A stretch of 64,000 bases of DNA from Methanobrevibacter sp. TMH8 (GCF_020148105.1 NZ_JAHLZE010000035.1:1-64000); one strand, 5' to 3'. Shown: positions 1-9,123, counted from the stretch's first letter. Made by a program: numbers and translations. The notes: a model not told the origin generated them from the sequence alone.

Positions 1-365
1 ATTCCTCCACTTTCAAGATAACTTCCTATTCCATTAGATCCTAAAAACATTAAAAGAGCAATTCCTATTACAATTTCAGGAAATGCCATTGGTAAGTCAA
101 TGACAATTTTAAACAATCCTTTTAATGGAAATTCGTATCTACTTAATGTATATGCCATTGGAATACAACAAAGCATAACTAGTATTGCAGATATTACAGA
201 AGTAGATAAAGTTAAAGAAATGGCAAATAACATTTCTTGTGAGAATAATGCATCTATAAATCCTTGAAATGTTGGTATTAAAAACATACTTCCAATTACT
301 ACAAAAAATAGAAGTGTAATGAATATGGTTAATGCTATAAAGCTTATTTCAAATTTTGAGCGCAT
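1..365 (-). CDS. Molybdate/tungstate ABC transporter permease (partial, N-terminal part)
   Basis: The minus-strand frame opens with ATG at 365, just after an in-frame TAA, and runs off the left edge with about 121 codons. The visible protein is hydrophobic, with a first membrane segment around residues 8-30. A second follows, then a segment with MAFPEIVIGIALL, which resembles the start of the EAA-type loop region of ModB/WtpB permeases. The binding protein gene lies 517 bp upstream on the same strand, which supports a Mo or W importer acting in the cytoplasmic membrane. The ATPase is presumably beyond the window. ModB cannot be separated from WtpB on this fragment. Confidence 0.75.
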   Translation of the reverse strand, partial: MRSKFEISFIALTIFITLLFFVVIGSMFLIPTFQGFIDALFSQEMLFAISLTLSTSVISAILVMLCCIPMAYTLSRYEFPLKGLFKIVIDLPMAFPEIVIGIALLMFLGSNGIGSYLESGG

Positions 366-882
366 GTTTCTACCAACTTATTGATATTTTAATTATTTTA
401 TTATTATTTTATTTTTACTATTTTTATTACATTGTAATATTTTTACTATTTTTATTATTTTTACTAATTTATACTAATTTAATTTATACTATAATTTTAT
501 TATTTTTATTATTTTTCTATACGCTTTATTATTTTTTAATAATTTTTTCTATAATTTATTATTCTCTCTTATTATTTATTATTCTTTATTATTTTATTTT
601 CTTATTAATTTATTTCTATTTTTATTTCTATTTCTTATTTTCATTTATATATTAATAATAAATATAATAATAGATATACAATAATTAGTAATAATATCTC
701 TTCTGTATTGTTTTATATTCTTTAAGTAAAAATGATTAAATCTTAAATATAAAATTATAGAATAAATCAATTAATAGTATTTATATTAGATTAATTAGTT
801 TTAAATATTATTTTATAGGTTTATTATAATTAAATAGAATAAGTTTAGATTAAAATAAAAAAATTAATGGAGATAAAAAATA
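366..882. other. Intergenic region between modA-like and modB-like genes
   Basis: This 517-bp gap contains no convincing gene. Positions 380-650 are almost pure T with A and scattered C on the plus strand, built from runs like TTATTTTTA. The plus-strand frame through it translates to Phe/Ile/Leu/Tyr only and is a composition artefact. On the minus strand, the direction of the flanking genes, it reads as a purine-rich leader in front of the permease gene. No clear promoter or hairpin was recognised. Confidence 0.6.
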
Positions 883-1686
883 TTATACTTCGAATCCCCA
901 TTTTTTCCAGATTTTTTTACCTTCTTCAGAAGTTATGAATTCTTGGAATTTTGTAGCTGCATCTTTATCTTTTGCAAATGTGGTAGTTGCAATTGGTACA
1001 GTACTTTCAACTGTTTCGTTAGCAGGTATTTTAATTACTTCAATTTTTCCTTTACCTTCTTCCCAAACAGTCATATCCTCCCAAATTATGGTTGCATCAC
1101 ATTGTCCAGTTACAAGATATGTAAGAAGTTGATTAACGGTTGTACTTTTAACTACAACATTTCCTTCAACTGCTTCAGTTAAATTATTTTTTTCTAATAT
1201 TTGTGCGGTTGTTTTACCAATAGCTGGACCGTCAGCCTCTCCAATAGCTACTTTAACTCCGGGTTTAGCTAAATCTTTAAGTGATGTAATGTTTTTAGGA
1301 TTTCCTTTTTTAACAATTATTACTGGAACGTTTTTAGTTATATTTTTCACAGTGTTGTTTTCAACATATCCATTATCCATTGCATCTTGCATATATTTGT
1401 AATCAGCAGGTAAAAAAACATCTCCACTCTTTTGAGTTTCTAGTGTAGCGAATAATTCACCACTTCCGCCATACTTTGCATTTACTTTTATATTAGGATA
1501 TTTTTTATTAAATTCACTAATAAGATCAGCACCAACTTTACTAAAACCTGCACCCATCAGTACATCAACACTTCCTTGCTCATTTGAACCTCCAGTATTT
1601 AATGCTCCACTTAGGTATAAACCTGCAATAGCCAATATTGCTATAATTATTATAATTAAAATTATTATTTTATTATTTTTATTCAT
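883..1686 (-). CDS. modA: Molybdate/tungstate ABC transporter substrate-binding protein
   Basis: The 267-residue protein captures oxyanions outside the membrane for the permease encoded downstream. Residues 5-25 form a single hydrophobic signal/anchor segment, with no lipobox cysteine after it. The mature part has the ModA-type layout: VDVLMGAGFSKVGADL near the start, then GSGELFATLETQKSGDVFLPADYKYM, TTVNQLLTYLVTGQCDATIIWEDM, and a C-terminal PIATTTF...EFITSEEGKKIWKKWGF. Length is normal for the family. A palindrome overlaps the predicted promoter region at 1725-1742. Tungstate versus molybdate specificity cannot be read here; methanogens need one or both for formylmethanofuran dehydrogenase. 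Confidence 0.85.
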   Translation of the reverse strand: MNKNNKIIILIIIIIAILAIAGLYLSGALNTGGSNEQGSVDVLMGAGFSKVGADLISEFNKKYPNIKVNAKYGGSGELFATLETQKSGDVFLPADYKYMQDAMDNGYVENNTVKNITKNVPVIIVKKGNPKNITSLKDLAKPGVKVAIGEADGPAIGKTTAQILEKNNLTEAVEGNVVVKSTTVNQLLTYLVTGQCDATIIWEDMTVWEEGKGKIEVIKIPANETVESTVPIATTTFAKDKDAATKFQEFITSEEGKKIWKKWGFEV

Positions 1687-1724
1687 AGTTATCTCTCTTA
1701 TTCCTTTATAACTGATATGGATAT

Positions 1725-1785
1725 TATGAATTATTATTCATATCGTACTCATATTTGTTATATATATCTTATATAGTTTATGATT
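1725..1785 (-). promoter_or_regulatory. modA promoter region with hyphenated palindrome
   Basis: On the minus strand a TATA-like stretch (TATATAAG and TATATATAAC) lies at about 1757-1779. It is followed by a perfect hyphenated palindrome, TATGAAT-TATT-ATTCATA, at 1725-1742, near the expected start site and about 40 bp before the modA start codon. The position fits an operator. The cognate regulator is unknown and is not in the window. Confidence 0.4.
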
Positions 1786-1786
1786 T

Positions 1787-2122
1787 GATTTTGAAGATAA
1801 AGAAATTTCATAACACATAAAATTAACATGATTATTCAAAATAGATTAAAAATAGATTAAAAATACATAAAAACAGGTTAAAAATATATTAAAATATTAA
1901 AATATTAAAGTATATTAAAATATATTTAAAAAATATTTAAAATTAATTAAAATTAATTGAGAATAGAATATAATATAGCATTAAAATAACTAACAATAAG
2001 ATTAAAATATTTTTTATTTTTGATATAATTAATTAGTAAATATATGATATAATTTAGTAAATATGATTAAAAAGATAATTAAAAAGAAAATGTAAGAAAT
2101 TTATAAATTTAAATTTAATAGG
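1787..2122. other. AT-rich intergenic region
   Basis: Between the modA promoter and the nrpR stop there is only AT-rich sequence with short repeats of ATTAAAAATA type (about 1840-1935). No open frame with a ribosome binding site and no hairpin was seen. Confidence 0.5.
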
Positions 2123-3982
2123 TTATAATGTATCCATATTATCTAATTGAATATTTCCCTGAATGGTTTTAAAATCAACATCAATTCCATTCTCTTTTAT
2201 TGCTGCTATTGGATTTAATCCACTTCCAGTAACAAAACCAAAATTATAGGTATCAACTTTTGCATTATAAACAAGTTCTCTTGGTTTCCCTATTTTAAAA
2301 ATTGGTAATTTAATACTGCCCATTTCATTTAGTATTTCTTTTGTTTGTTCTCTTGCTATAAATGGAACTTCTTTTATAGAAGCTAAAATTTTCTTGAAAT
2401 TGGTGCTAAACTCATTTTCATCAGTAATAGAATCATATTTATGAGGATTCCTATTAATTGAGGTCATATTTTTAAAAATAAATATTTCATGGGGATCAAT
2501 TGAAGATCCATCATATGAAATGAGTTCTGTAAAGAGAGGGGTATTTCCAAGTTCTAAAAGCCCTCCATATTTGGGAGTTGACATTATTCCCTTTTTAATA
2601 AGAATTCCATCAAAAGATAAACTACAAATAGTAGCTATCCCGATTTTATCCTCTCTGTAATGTGCACTGTCCTTTTTTGGTTCTACTATTTTATAATAAG
2701 GGCTTATATATTTTTTAGCTGATCTGTATGCTTTTTTCATATGGTTAATTGATAAATCTAAGTCATCTTTATTCACATAAGATAAATTTCCGATTAAATT
2801 ACCTTCATGAGTTTCGATATCAAAATCAACATCTTGCATAAGATTCCAGGCTTTTGAAAGTAAAAATGATACTTTTAGTTCTTTTTCTTTAGCTGAAGGC
2901 TTTAAAATGCTATTTTTAAATACTGTATCTATTTTTTTATCTTTTTTATTGCTATCTTTATTTCCTTCATAATTCTTAAGGATTCCTTTATTAGTTATAC
3001 TACTATTAAATAATTTTTGCTGTTCAAAATCAGATAATTCATCTGCTAATCTAACTTCTACAAATTTTTCCATTTCTTTTAATATACAAAGAGGAGTTAT
3101 TCCACCGATTATAGCGATTCCTGAAAAATTTTCATTTACATTTATTCCTAAAACCTTTTCACCACTTTCTCCAATTGAAACAATTCCGTTTATTCCGATT
3201 TTAGCTAGATCATCGAAAAGTTTTTTTGCTTTTTCAAGAGATTTTGTAGGAATAACTCTAAAATTAGCAGGAATAATTCCATTCCCATCTTCTAAAACGT
3301 TTAAAATAGAAGTCATCCCATCTGCTACAAAAGCATTTATTGGAGTAATTGATGTCTTTTTGTAGGAAATCAACTCAGTAAATCTTTGAGGAACATAATC
3401 TTCTACTTTTAACAATCCTCCATATATTGGAAGACTAGGGATACCATTTTTCAATAACATACCATCAATGGTTGTTCCACAAATTGTTTTAATGATAAAT
3501 TCATTCTTTTTTGAATTTTCTGATTTCTTTTTTTCTATATCAACTAGTGGACTAACAGCTAAACCAGATGAAAAAGCTTTTTTCATAATTGCAATAGGAT
3601 TGTTTTTTTCATCTTTTAATGAATCTTCATCTAAAATAACTTTTGAAACATTTATAACAACATTTCCTTTTTTATTTTTTTCATCAAGATTTGTTTGATA
3701 AATTAACTCTTCAAATTTTGAAAATACAAAATCCACATGATCATATATAAGTCCATTTTTCAATTGTGCTTTTCCAAGGGAAGTCAAAATTCTTCCAGAA
3801 TATCCTTTTCTTTGAGTATATCCCTTTTCATCAAGAATTTGCATATGATATCTGATAGTTCTTTCTCCTAAATCGTATCCTCTGTTTTTTAGTTCTTTAG
3901 CTACGATTCTAGCTCCAACAGGTTTATCATACTCTTCTATAATTCTTAATATTTCTATGATTTTTTCTTGAGATTTTGACAT
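2123..3982 (-). CDS. nrpR: NrpR, archaeal nitrogen-responsive transcriptional repressor
   Basis: At 619 residues, this is the two-domain NrpR form. An N-terminal winged helix (about residues 1-75, with RTIRYHMQILDEKGYTQRKGYSGRILTSLG) is followed by two related NrpR (DUF128) domains, roughly 85-330 and 370-610. Their shared signatures are GTTIDGMLLKNGIPSLPIYGG with FTELISYKKTSITP, and SLSFDGILIKKGIMSTPKYGG with FTELISYDGSSIDP. In methanogens NrpR represses nitrogen-assimilation genes by binding GGAA-N6-TTCC, and 2-oxoglutarate relieves repression. The neighbouring glnA carries exactly such a site. A minus-strand TATA-like sequence at 4019-4030 lies about 40 bp before the start codon. Confidence 0.95.
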   Translation of the reverse strand: MSKSQEKIIEILRIIEEYDKPVGARIVAKELKNRGYDLGERTIRYHMQILDEKGYTQRKGYSGRILTSLGKAQLKNGLIYDHVDFVFSKFEELIYQTNLDEKNKKGNVVINVSKVILDEDSLKDEKNNPIAIMKKAFSSGLAVSPLVDIEKKKSENSKKNEFIIKTICGTTIDGMLLKNGIPSLPIYGGLLKVEDYVPQRFTELISYKKTSITPINAFVADGMTSILNVLEDGNGIIPANFRVIPTKSLEKAKKLFDDLAKIGINGIVSIGESGEKVLGINVNENFSGIAIIGGITPLCILKEMEKFVEVRLADELSDFEQQKLFNSSITNKGILKNYEGNKDSNKKDKKIDTVFKNSILKPSAKEKELKVSFLLSKAWNLMQDVDFDIETHEGNLIGNLSYVNKDDLDLSINHMKKAYRSAKKYISPYYKIVEPKKDSAHYREDKIGIATICSLSFDGILIKKGIMSTPKYGGLLELGNTPLFTELISYDGSSIDPHEIFIFKNMTSINRNPHKYDSITDENEFSTNFKKILASIKEVPFIAREQTKEILNEMGSIKLPIFKIGKPRELVYNAKVDTYNFGFVTGSGLNPIAAIKENGIDVDFKTIQGNIQLDNMDTL

Positions 3983-4018
3983 ATAATGACCTAAAATAAG
4001 ATTTATTTGCTTTAATAG

Positions 4019-4030
4019 CTTATAAAAACA
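4019..4030 (-). promoter_or_regulatory. Probable nrpR TATA box
   Basis: The minus strand reads TGTTTTTATAAG here, an archaeal TATA-like element. It would place transcription start near 4000, about 18 nt ahead of the nrpR ATG at 3982. No GGAA-N6-TTCC site was found here, so there is no visible sign of autoregulation. Confidence 0.4.
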
Positions 4031-4621
4031 TAATATTGGCGTAAAATTGTAATAAGATGTAATAATAGGATATTAAATAATATTAGAGATTCATGTTAAT
4101 AATCTTAATAATCTTAAATAATTTTTAATTATTATTTAATATTATATCAGTATTATTCAATATTATTTAATTTTAATATTATTTAATATTCTTATCTAAT
4201 GTCTTTTAAAATTTATATTATTGTAAATATTTTATTCTTTTATAATTTTAATATTTTGTTTGTTTTTAATATTCTTTTTGCTTTTTTATTTTTACTTTTT
4301 TAATATTTCACTTTTTTATTTTATATTTTTTATACTTTTTATATTTTAATATATATGATATTATCATGATTATATATTATTTGTAATTAACTAAATAAAA
4401 ATATATTAACATATCTAAAAAATAGTTAAATTAGTTAAATATTAAAGTATATTTAAAAAAATAATACTTTATTAATATAGAATAAATATTGTATCTAAAA
4501 ATAGCTAAATAATTAGTTAAAATAATTAGCTATATATTATTGAATAATTGGTTAAACATATCAAAAAATAATAATATAAATAGTATTTAATATAAAAAAA
4601 TAAAAATATTATAGGCCCTAT
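4031..4621. other. Intergenic region between nrpR and glnA
   Basis: About 590 bp of AT-only sequence with many TTATTTAATATT-like and TTTTTAATATT-like runs. The minus strand near 4560-4620 could hold the glnA transcription end. No gene is supported. Confidence 0.5.
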
Positions 4622-5950
4622 TTAGAGACCTATGTATTTTTTCTGTTCATATCCAAATACTTGTATTCTGTATTCATCCCATTCTGCATATTTTGAAGCT
4701 AAGAATTTTTCACTTATATGCTTTCCAAGACCATTTATAATGACATCATCTTCTTCAAATGCATGATATGCTTCCCATAGACTTGCAGGAAGTGTTTCTA
4801 TGCCTTTTTCTTTTAATTCTTCATTGCTTAAATTGTATATATTGAATTCAGCAGGTTCTCCTGGGTCTATTTTGTTGTTTATTCCATCTAAACCAGCTTC
4901 TAACATAGCTGCAAATGCAAGGTATGGATTACAAGATGGATCGGGACTTCTATATTCAATTCTTGTTCCTTTTCCACGGGCCGCAGGAATACGTATAAGT
5001 GCAGATCTGTTTTTAAGACCATAAGCTATATAAACAGGTGCTTCATATCCTGGTACTAAACGTTTGTAGGAATTTACAGTAGGAGCTACAACAGCAGATA
5101 ATGCTGGGGAATGTTTAAGTAATCCTCCCATAAAGTATAAAGCTTCTTTAGATAATCCAGTTTCACTATTTTCATCAGAAAACAAGTTTTCATTTCCTTT
5201 AAACAAGCTTTGGTGACAGTGCATTCCACTACCATTAACTCCAAAGAAAGGTTTTGGCATAAATGTTACTCTATAACCCATATTGTCTACAATAGCTTTA
5301 ATAGCTTGTTTGAATGTAATTACTGCATCAGCTGTTTTCAATGCATTATCAAATTTAAATGCAATTTCATTTTGACCTGGAGCTACTTCGTGATGACTTG
5401 CTTCTACTTCAAAACCAAGTTCTTCAAGATCTACAACTAACTTTCTTCTGAAGTTAGGACCTTTATCAATAGGCTCAACATCAAAATATGTTCCATTATC
5501 ATGGGGGATGAAATTTCCTTCTTCATCTTCATCTATTATGAAAAATTCTGGTTCTGGTCCAATATTGTAGTTATATCCTTTTTTATTGATTTTCTGCAAT
5601 GATTTTTTAAGTATGCTTCTTGGATCACCTTCAAATGGTTTATTATTTGTATTATATATGTCACAGATAAATCCACATACTCCAGATTCTTCTGGTCTCC
5701 ATGGTAGGAGGGAAAATGTGTTAGGATCTGGTTTCATTATTAAATCACTGTCTTGAATTTCAACAAAACCATCTACAGAAGATCCATCAAATAATACTCC
5801 ATCATTAAACATATCTTCTAGTTCTTCATCGCTTCCAAAAGGAACAGATATACTTTTTGGGATTCCATTTATATCCACAAATTGTAATCTTACAAACTTA
5901 ATTCCTTTTTTATTCATTAATTCCATTGCTTTTCCTATAGCATCCATCAA
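4622..5950 (-). CDS. glnA: Glutamine synthetase, type I
   Basis: The enzyme condenses glutamate and ammonia to glutamine with ATP in the cytoplasm. The 442-residue length and motifs fit [13 protein letters not shown] at about residue 55, the PEPEFFI glutamate region, [10 protein letters not shown] around 245, [20 protein letters not shown] with VPGYEAP around 310, and [22 protein letters not shown]. The adenylylation loop of bacterial GSI-beta is not evident, as expected in archaea. Two adjacent ATGs follow a GGAGA ribosome binding site; either (5950 or 5947) may be used. An NrpR operator about 200 bp upstream, together with the nrpR gene next door, indicates nitrogen control. Confidence 0.97.
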   Translation of the reverse strand: MMDAIGKAMELMNKKGIKFVRLQFVDINGIPKSISVPFGSDEELEDMFNDGVLFDGSSVDGFVEIQDSDLIMKPDPNTFSLLPWRPEESGVCGFICDIYNTNNKPFEGDPRSILKKSLQKINKKGYNYNIGPEPEFFIIDEDEEGNFIPHDNGTYFDVEPIDKGPNFRRKLVVDLEELGFEVEASHHEVAPGQNEIAFKFDNALKTADAVITFKQAIKAIVDNMGYRVTFMPKPFFGVNGSGMHCHQSLFKGNENLFSDENSETGLSKEALYFMGGLLKHSPALSAVVAPTVNSYKRLVPGYEAPVYIAYGLKNRSALIRIPAARGKGTRIEYRSPDPSCNPYLAFAAMLEAGLDGINNKIDPGEPAEFNIYNLSNEELKEKGIETLPASLWEAYHAFEEDDVIINGLGKHISEKFLASKYAEWDEYRIQVFGYEQKKYIGL

Positions 5951-6147
5951 ATCTTCTCCAATAAAAATTAGTTAACTTAGGTACTTATTTAGAATATTAT
6001 ATTAGAATATCATATTTTATTAACATTAATTTCATTTATTTAAGATATTAAGCAACTAATTGGACTACAAATATTTTATATTTTAATTTATATTTTATAT
6101 TTTAATAAATTTTTTAGTATTTTTAATAATTATGATTTTTAGTAGTC

Positions 6148-6186
6148 GGAAATACATTTCCTACTTATCACATATAAATATTTCTA
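6148..6186 (-). promoter_or_regulatory. glnA promoter with NrpR operator GGAA-N6-TTCC
   Basis: The sequence GGAAATACATTTCC at 6148-6161 is the published NrpR operator pattern GGAA-N6-TTCC, with symmetry extended to GGAAAT/ATTTCC. On the minus strand a TATA box (TATTTATATG at 6171-6180), preceded by purine-rich BRE-like sequence, puts transcription start close to 6150, inside the operator. Repressor bound there would block initiation. The glnA leader would then be about 200 nt. Confidence 0.85.
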
Positions 6187-6189
6187 ATT

Positions 6190-6893
6190 TATTATTATTT
6201 TTGATATTTGTATTATCTTCATTTATTAATTTAATTAATTTATAAAATAGTTTATTTATTTTTAATTTTATTGATTCATATGTCTAGGTTTTGATAATTT
6301 TATCATATTGATATTTTATAATAAATATAAAATATAATAGTAAATTTATTATCAATAAAAATATGTTTTTTAATTAATATATAGTTTATTAATACATGAT
6401 TTATCATGAACATTTTGTAATACATTTTAAAATTTTTTGAACATAATTATAATTGATTAATAATTCGTTATATAAGCGATTAAAAATGATAATATATAAA
6501 ATGATAAAAAGTTTAATAATATGGTACTAATAGCTAAATTTGGATAAATACTATTGAATATTAATAATATAACAATAACATAGCACAAAAATTGCATAAA
6601 AATTATAAATTTGAGTGTATAAAATATTATAAAATTAAAAATTTTAAAATAAATGAATATATAATTTAATTTCAATATTATTTTAAATAATTAAATATTT
6701 CAATAAAATATTAAAATATATGAAATAATATGATTAATTATATAGATTATTTAATTATGTTAATTATTTAGTTATGATTATTTAATTGATATTAAATTCA
6801 GATAAAATATATAAAAATAATATTTATAGTAATTATTATAGTATTATAATTCTAAATAATTAAAAGAATTTAAATCTAATAAATCTATATTGA
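6190..6893. other. Long AT-rich gap upstream of glnA
   Basis: No gene is supported. A hydrophobic 72-codon minus-strand frame at 6457-6675 has no ribosome binding site and its Ile/Phe/Leu/Asn/Tyr-only composition follows from AT content. No hairpin or repeat beyond simple AT runs was noticed. Confidence 0.5.
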
Positions 6894-7064
6894 GAATTTT
6901 TAGAGCAGATAGTAAATGTAACAGTTCCAACTACTGTTATTAATTTAAATGCTTTAAATGCTTCTAAAGATTATAGAGATTCTACAATATTAACTATTGT
7001 TTTTCTATTTTTTCCTTTTTGGTTTGTTTTTTCATATTTGTTCATTGTCCAAAAAGTTTTTTAA
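6894..7064 (+). pseudogene. Possible gene remnant (C-terminal fragment, no start codon)
   Basis: A plus-strand frame opens after TGA at 6891 and ends at TAA 7062-7064. It reads EFLEQIVNVTVPTTVINL, then NALNASKDYRDSTILT, then a hydrophobic tail (IVFLFFPFWFVFSYLFIVQKVF). It has no ATG, GTG or TTG near its beginning. Its amino-acid mix is more varied than the surrounding intergenic sequence, suggesting the 3' end of a decayed membrane-anchored or secreted protein gene. Its last 23 nt overlap the 3' end of the convergent aldo/keto reductase gene. The family is not recognised and it may be chance. Confidence 0.3.
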
Positions 7065-8196
7065 CTTTTTTCAGCTCCTCGGGAATGTTTATCATTTCAG
7101 GACACATAGGTACACAATCTCCACATTCAGTACATGATGATGCATAATTTTCCTCATTAAGAAGTGAAAAATATTGCATTGAACTTGCTTCAGGATTGTC
7201 AAGCATTTTTGCTATATTATATTCTTTGAAACATGTTGGAATAGCTACCTTTTCTGGACATGGCATGCAATATTTACATTGTGTACAAGCAATGTCCTTT
7301 CTTTGTTTATAAGCTTTAGCTACTTCTTTAATGATATCTTTTTCTTCTGTTGTTAATGTATTAGGATAACCAAAATCAGCTATAGCTATGTTTTCTTTAA
7401 CCTGTTCTAATGAACTCATTCCACTAAACACTGTACTAATTCCTTCCATATCCCAAAGATATTGGAATGCCCATTGAACAGGACTTTTTTTTGTTGGAGC
7501 ACTATCCCAAAGAGATTGAACTTCATTTGGTATGTTATCTACTAAGTTTCCTCCTCTAAGTGGTTCCATAATCATATTTCCCATATTTATACTACTTAAA
7601 TATTGCACTCCATTGATTCCACTTTGATATTCTTCATCAACATAATTCATTTGAGTAAGAACAACTTCCCAATCATAGGAATCGAGAATTTCAAGGAAAA
7701 GATCTAATTCATCATGAAAAGAGAATCCTATGTGCTTTACTCGCCCATCTCCTAATATTGTATCCATAAATTCAAATACATCTAAATTAGTCAAGTTTTT
7801 CCAGTAATCTTCTTTAAGTGAATGAAGTAAATAGATATCAATACTATCAGTCTGCAATCTTTCTAGTTGTTGATCAAGAAATCTTTCCATATCTCCTTTT
7901 TTCTCAACTATCCAACTAGGTAACTTTGTAGATATCAATACTTTTTCTCTATAACCAGTTGATAAGAATTCTCCAATAAATGGTTCACTTTCTCCAGGTT
8001 CATCAAAATCAAGGGAATGATAAGAGTATGCACTATCAATAATATTTATTCCATTATCTATTCCATATTTCAACATAGCTGAAGCTTCTTTTTCATCGAT
8101 TTTATTAGGTTGATTATCAATAGTTGGAAAACGCATAGTTCCAAATCCTAAAATCGACACTTTCTCACCAGTTTTTCCTAATTCTCTGTAAAGCAT
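7042..8196 (-). CDS. Aldo/keto reductase with C-terminal 4Fe-4S clusters
   Basis: The 384-residue protein has an aldo/keto reductase barrel over about residues 1-290, starting LGKTGEKVSILGFGTMR, with the catalytic-type Asp and Tyr in NIIDSAYSYHS and the Lys in LISTKLP. It continues with a ferredoxin-like tail of two cysteine motifs, CTQCKYCMPCPEKVAIPTC and CTECGDCVPMCP. This arrangement defines the predicted oxidoreductases of the aldo/keto reductase family common in anaerobes, which probably couple NAD(P)H or ferredoxin to carbonyl reduction. The physiological substrate is unknown. Start ATG at 8196 follows AGGTG at good spacing. Confidence 0.85.
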   Translation of the reverse strand: MLYRELGKTGEKVSILGFGTMRFPTIDNQPNKIDEKEASAMLKYGIDNGINIIDSAYSYHSLDFDEPGESEPFIGEFLSTGYREKVLISTKLPSWIVEKKGDMERFLDQQLERLQTDSIDIYLLHSLKEDYWKNLTNLDVFEFMDTILGDGRVKHIGFSFHDELDLFLEILDSYDWEVVLTQMNYVDEEYQSGINGVQYLSSINMGNMIMEPLRGGNLVDNIPNEVQSLWDSAPTKKSPVQWAFQYLWDMEGISTVFSGMSSLEQVKENIAIADFGYPNTLTTEEKDIIKEVAKAYKQRKDIACTQCKYCMPCPEKVAIPTCFKEYNIAKMLDNPEASSMQYFSLLNEENYASSCTECGDCVPMCPEMINIPEELKKVKKLFGQ

Positions 8197-8330
8197 TATA
8201 GCACCTGTAATTGATAAATTTACTAAAATTCATTATATATACATATATTTGATTTATTTTATTTATAAACGATTGATTTATTTTATTTATAAATGATTTT
8301 TATTAATATTTGATTTATTAGTTATTATTT
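8197..8330. other. Upstream region of the aldo/keto reductase gene
   Basis: AT-rich sequence containing a duplicated segment, ATTTATTTTATTTATAAA, with copies beginning near 8252 and 8278. It continues into the 15-nt tandem array at 8331. No gene was seen. Confidence 0.4.
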
Positions 8331-8435
8331 GAATATTTATTATTAAAATATCTTTTATTCAAATATTCATTATCTAAATATTTATTATCTAAATATTCAT
8401 TATTTAAATATTTTTTATTTGAGTATTCATTATTT
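8331..8435. repeat. 15-nt tandem repeat, seven units
   Basis: Seven consecutive 15-nt units run from 8331 to 8435, with consensus AAATATTCATTATCT: 8331, 8346, 8361, 8376, 8391, 8406 and 8421. Units 3 to 5 differ at one to three positions and the outer ones drift further. The array lies about 130 bp upstream of the aldo/keto reductase start and about 190 bp downstream of the tRNA 3' end. It is not CRISPR-like because there are no unique spacers. Confidence 0.8.
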
Positions 8436-8620
8436 AATTATCTAATTTGTTTTTAATTAATTAAATATTTTTATAATTCATATTAACTATATTAAAAAAA
8501 TAGAATTATTCGTTAATATTATCAGAATGATATAAAATCGCTTTAAAAATAGAATTTAATTTTAAAATATCTTTAAAATTTGTAAAAATAAAAATTTTAT
8601 GTTTCCTGGGATAAGTAGGA

Positions 8621-8729
8621 TGCCGGGAGCGGGATTCGAACCCGCGGCCTCACGGTATCCCAGGAATTAGTCAGAGCACTGCTTAAAACCCTATGAGCCG
8701 TGCGCTCTAACCAGCTGAGCCACCCCGGC
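8621..8729 (-). tRNA. tRNA-Met(CAT), elongator, with 35-nt intron
   Basis: The minus strand folds into a full cloverleaf: acceptor GCCGGGG with TCCCGGC, D arm GCTCAGCTGGTTAGAGC, anticodon stem CACGG/CCGTG, T arm with GGTTCGAATCC and discriminator A. The anticodon loop is CTCATA plus A, interrupted after position 37 by an intron at 8657-8691. CTCA of the loop pairs with TGGG at the intron 3' end, leaving TA|G and AT|A three-nucleotide bulges. This is the bulge-helix-bulge cut by archaeal splicing endonuclease. The G1-C72 acceptor pair argues for elongator rather than initiator. CCA is not encoded. Introns in tRNA-Met are known in Methanobacteriales. Confidence 0.95.
8657..8691 (-). other. Archaeal tRNA intron at position 37/38
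   Basis: 35-nt intron of tRNA-Met with bulge-helix-bulge boundaries (helix CTCA/TGGG, bulges TAG and ATA). Its last nucleotides are complementary to the tRNA trailer at 8603-8613. Confidence 0.85.
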
Positions 8730-9123
8730 ATCTGACTATCTTCTATCAGTTTATTATATCATTTAAACTTTTCGATTATTTTTCAGTATTTTAAACAATT
8801 CAACTATTTATAAATTTTTCATGAACATGGTTTGTATTTTTAATAATGAAAAATCAAATTAATTATGTAATCATACAGTTACATATCATTACTAACATTA
8901 GATATAGATAATAAATAATATGGATAATAAATATTATAAGAAAATTATAATTATATTAAATGAAATAATATAATATAAAAATAATATAATGTAAAATGAA
9001 AATATAATGTAAAATAAAAATTGAATATTAATATTTATAATATTAGTATTAATAATATGTAATTATGTACTGATTTTACATATTAATTACATTATTCTTC
9101 TAATAAAATGTTTTGTGGTAATT
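8730..9123. other. Divergent intergenic region between tRNA-Met and ahcY
   Basis: On the minus strand TATAATAA-like and TTTAAAT-like elements around 8755-8770 sit at promoter distance from the tRNA 5' end. Toward ahcY there is AT-rich sequence with ATAATATAA-type repeats (8940-9010). No gene was seen. Confidence 0.45.

Noticed and set aside
356-655. 99-codon plus-strand frame of Phe/Ile/Leu/Tyr
   Set aside because: It is a translation of a T-rich tract, has no ribosome binding site and overlaps the start of the permease gene on the other strand.
6457-6675. 72-codon hydrophobic minus-strand frame
   Set aside because: AT composition alone produces such frames; no Shine-Dalgarno sequence, and the codons are restricted to Ile/Phe/Leu/Asn/Tyr types.
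8331-8435. CRISPR array
   Set aside because: The units are contiguous without unique spacers and too short.
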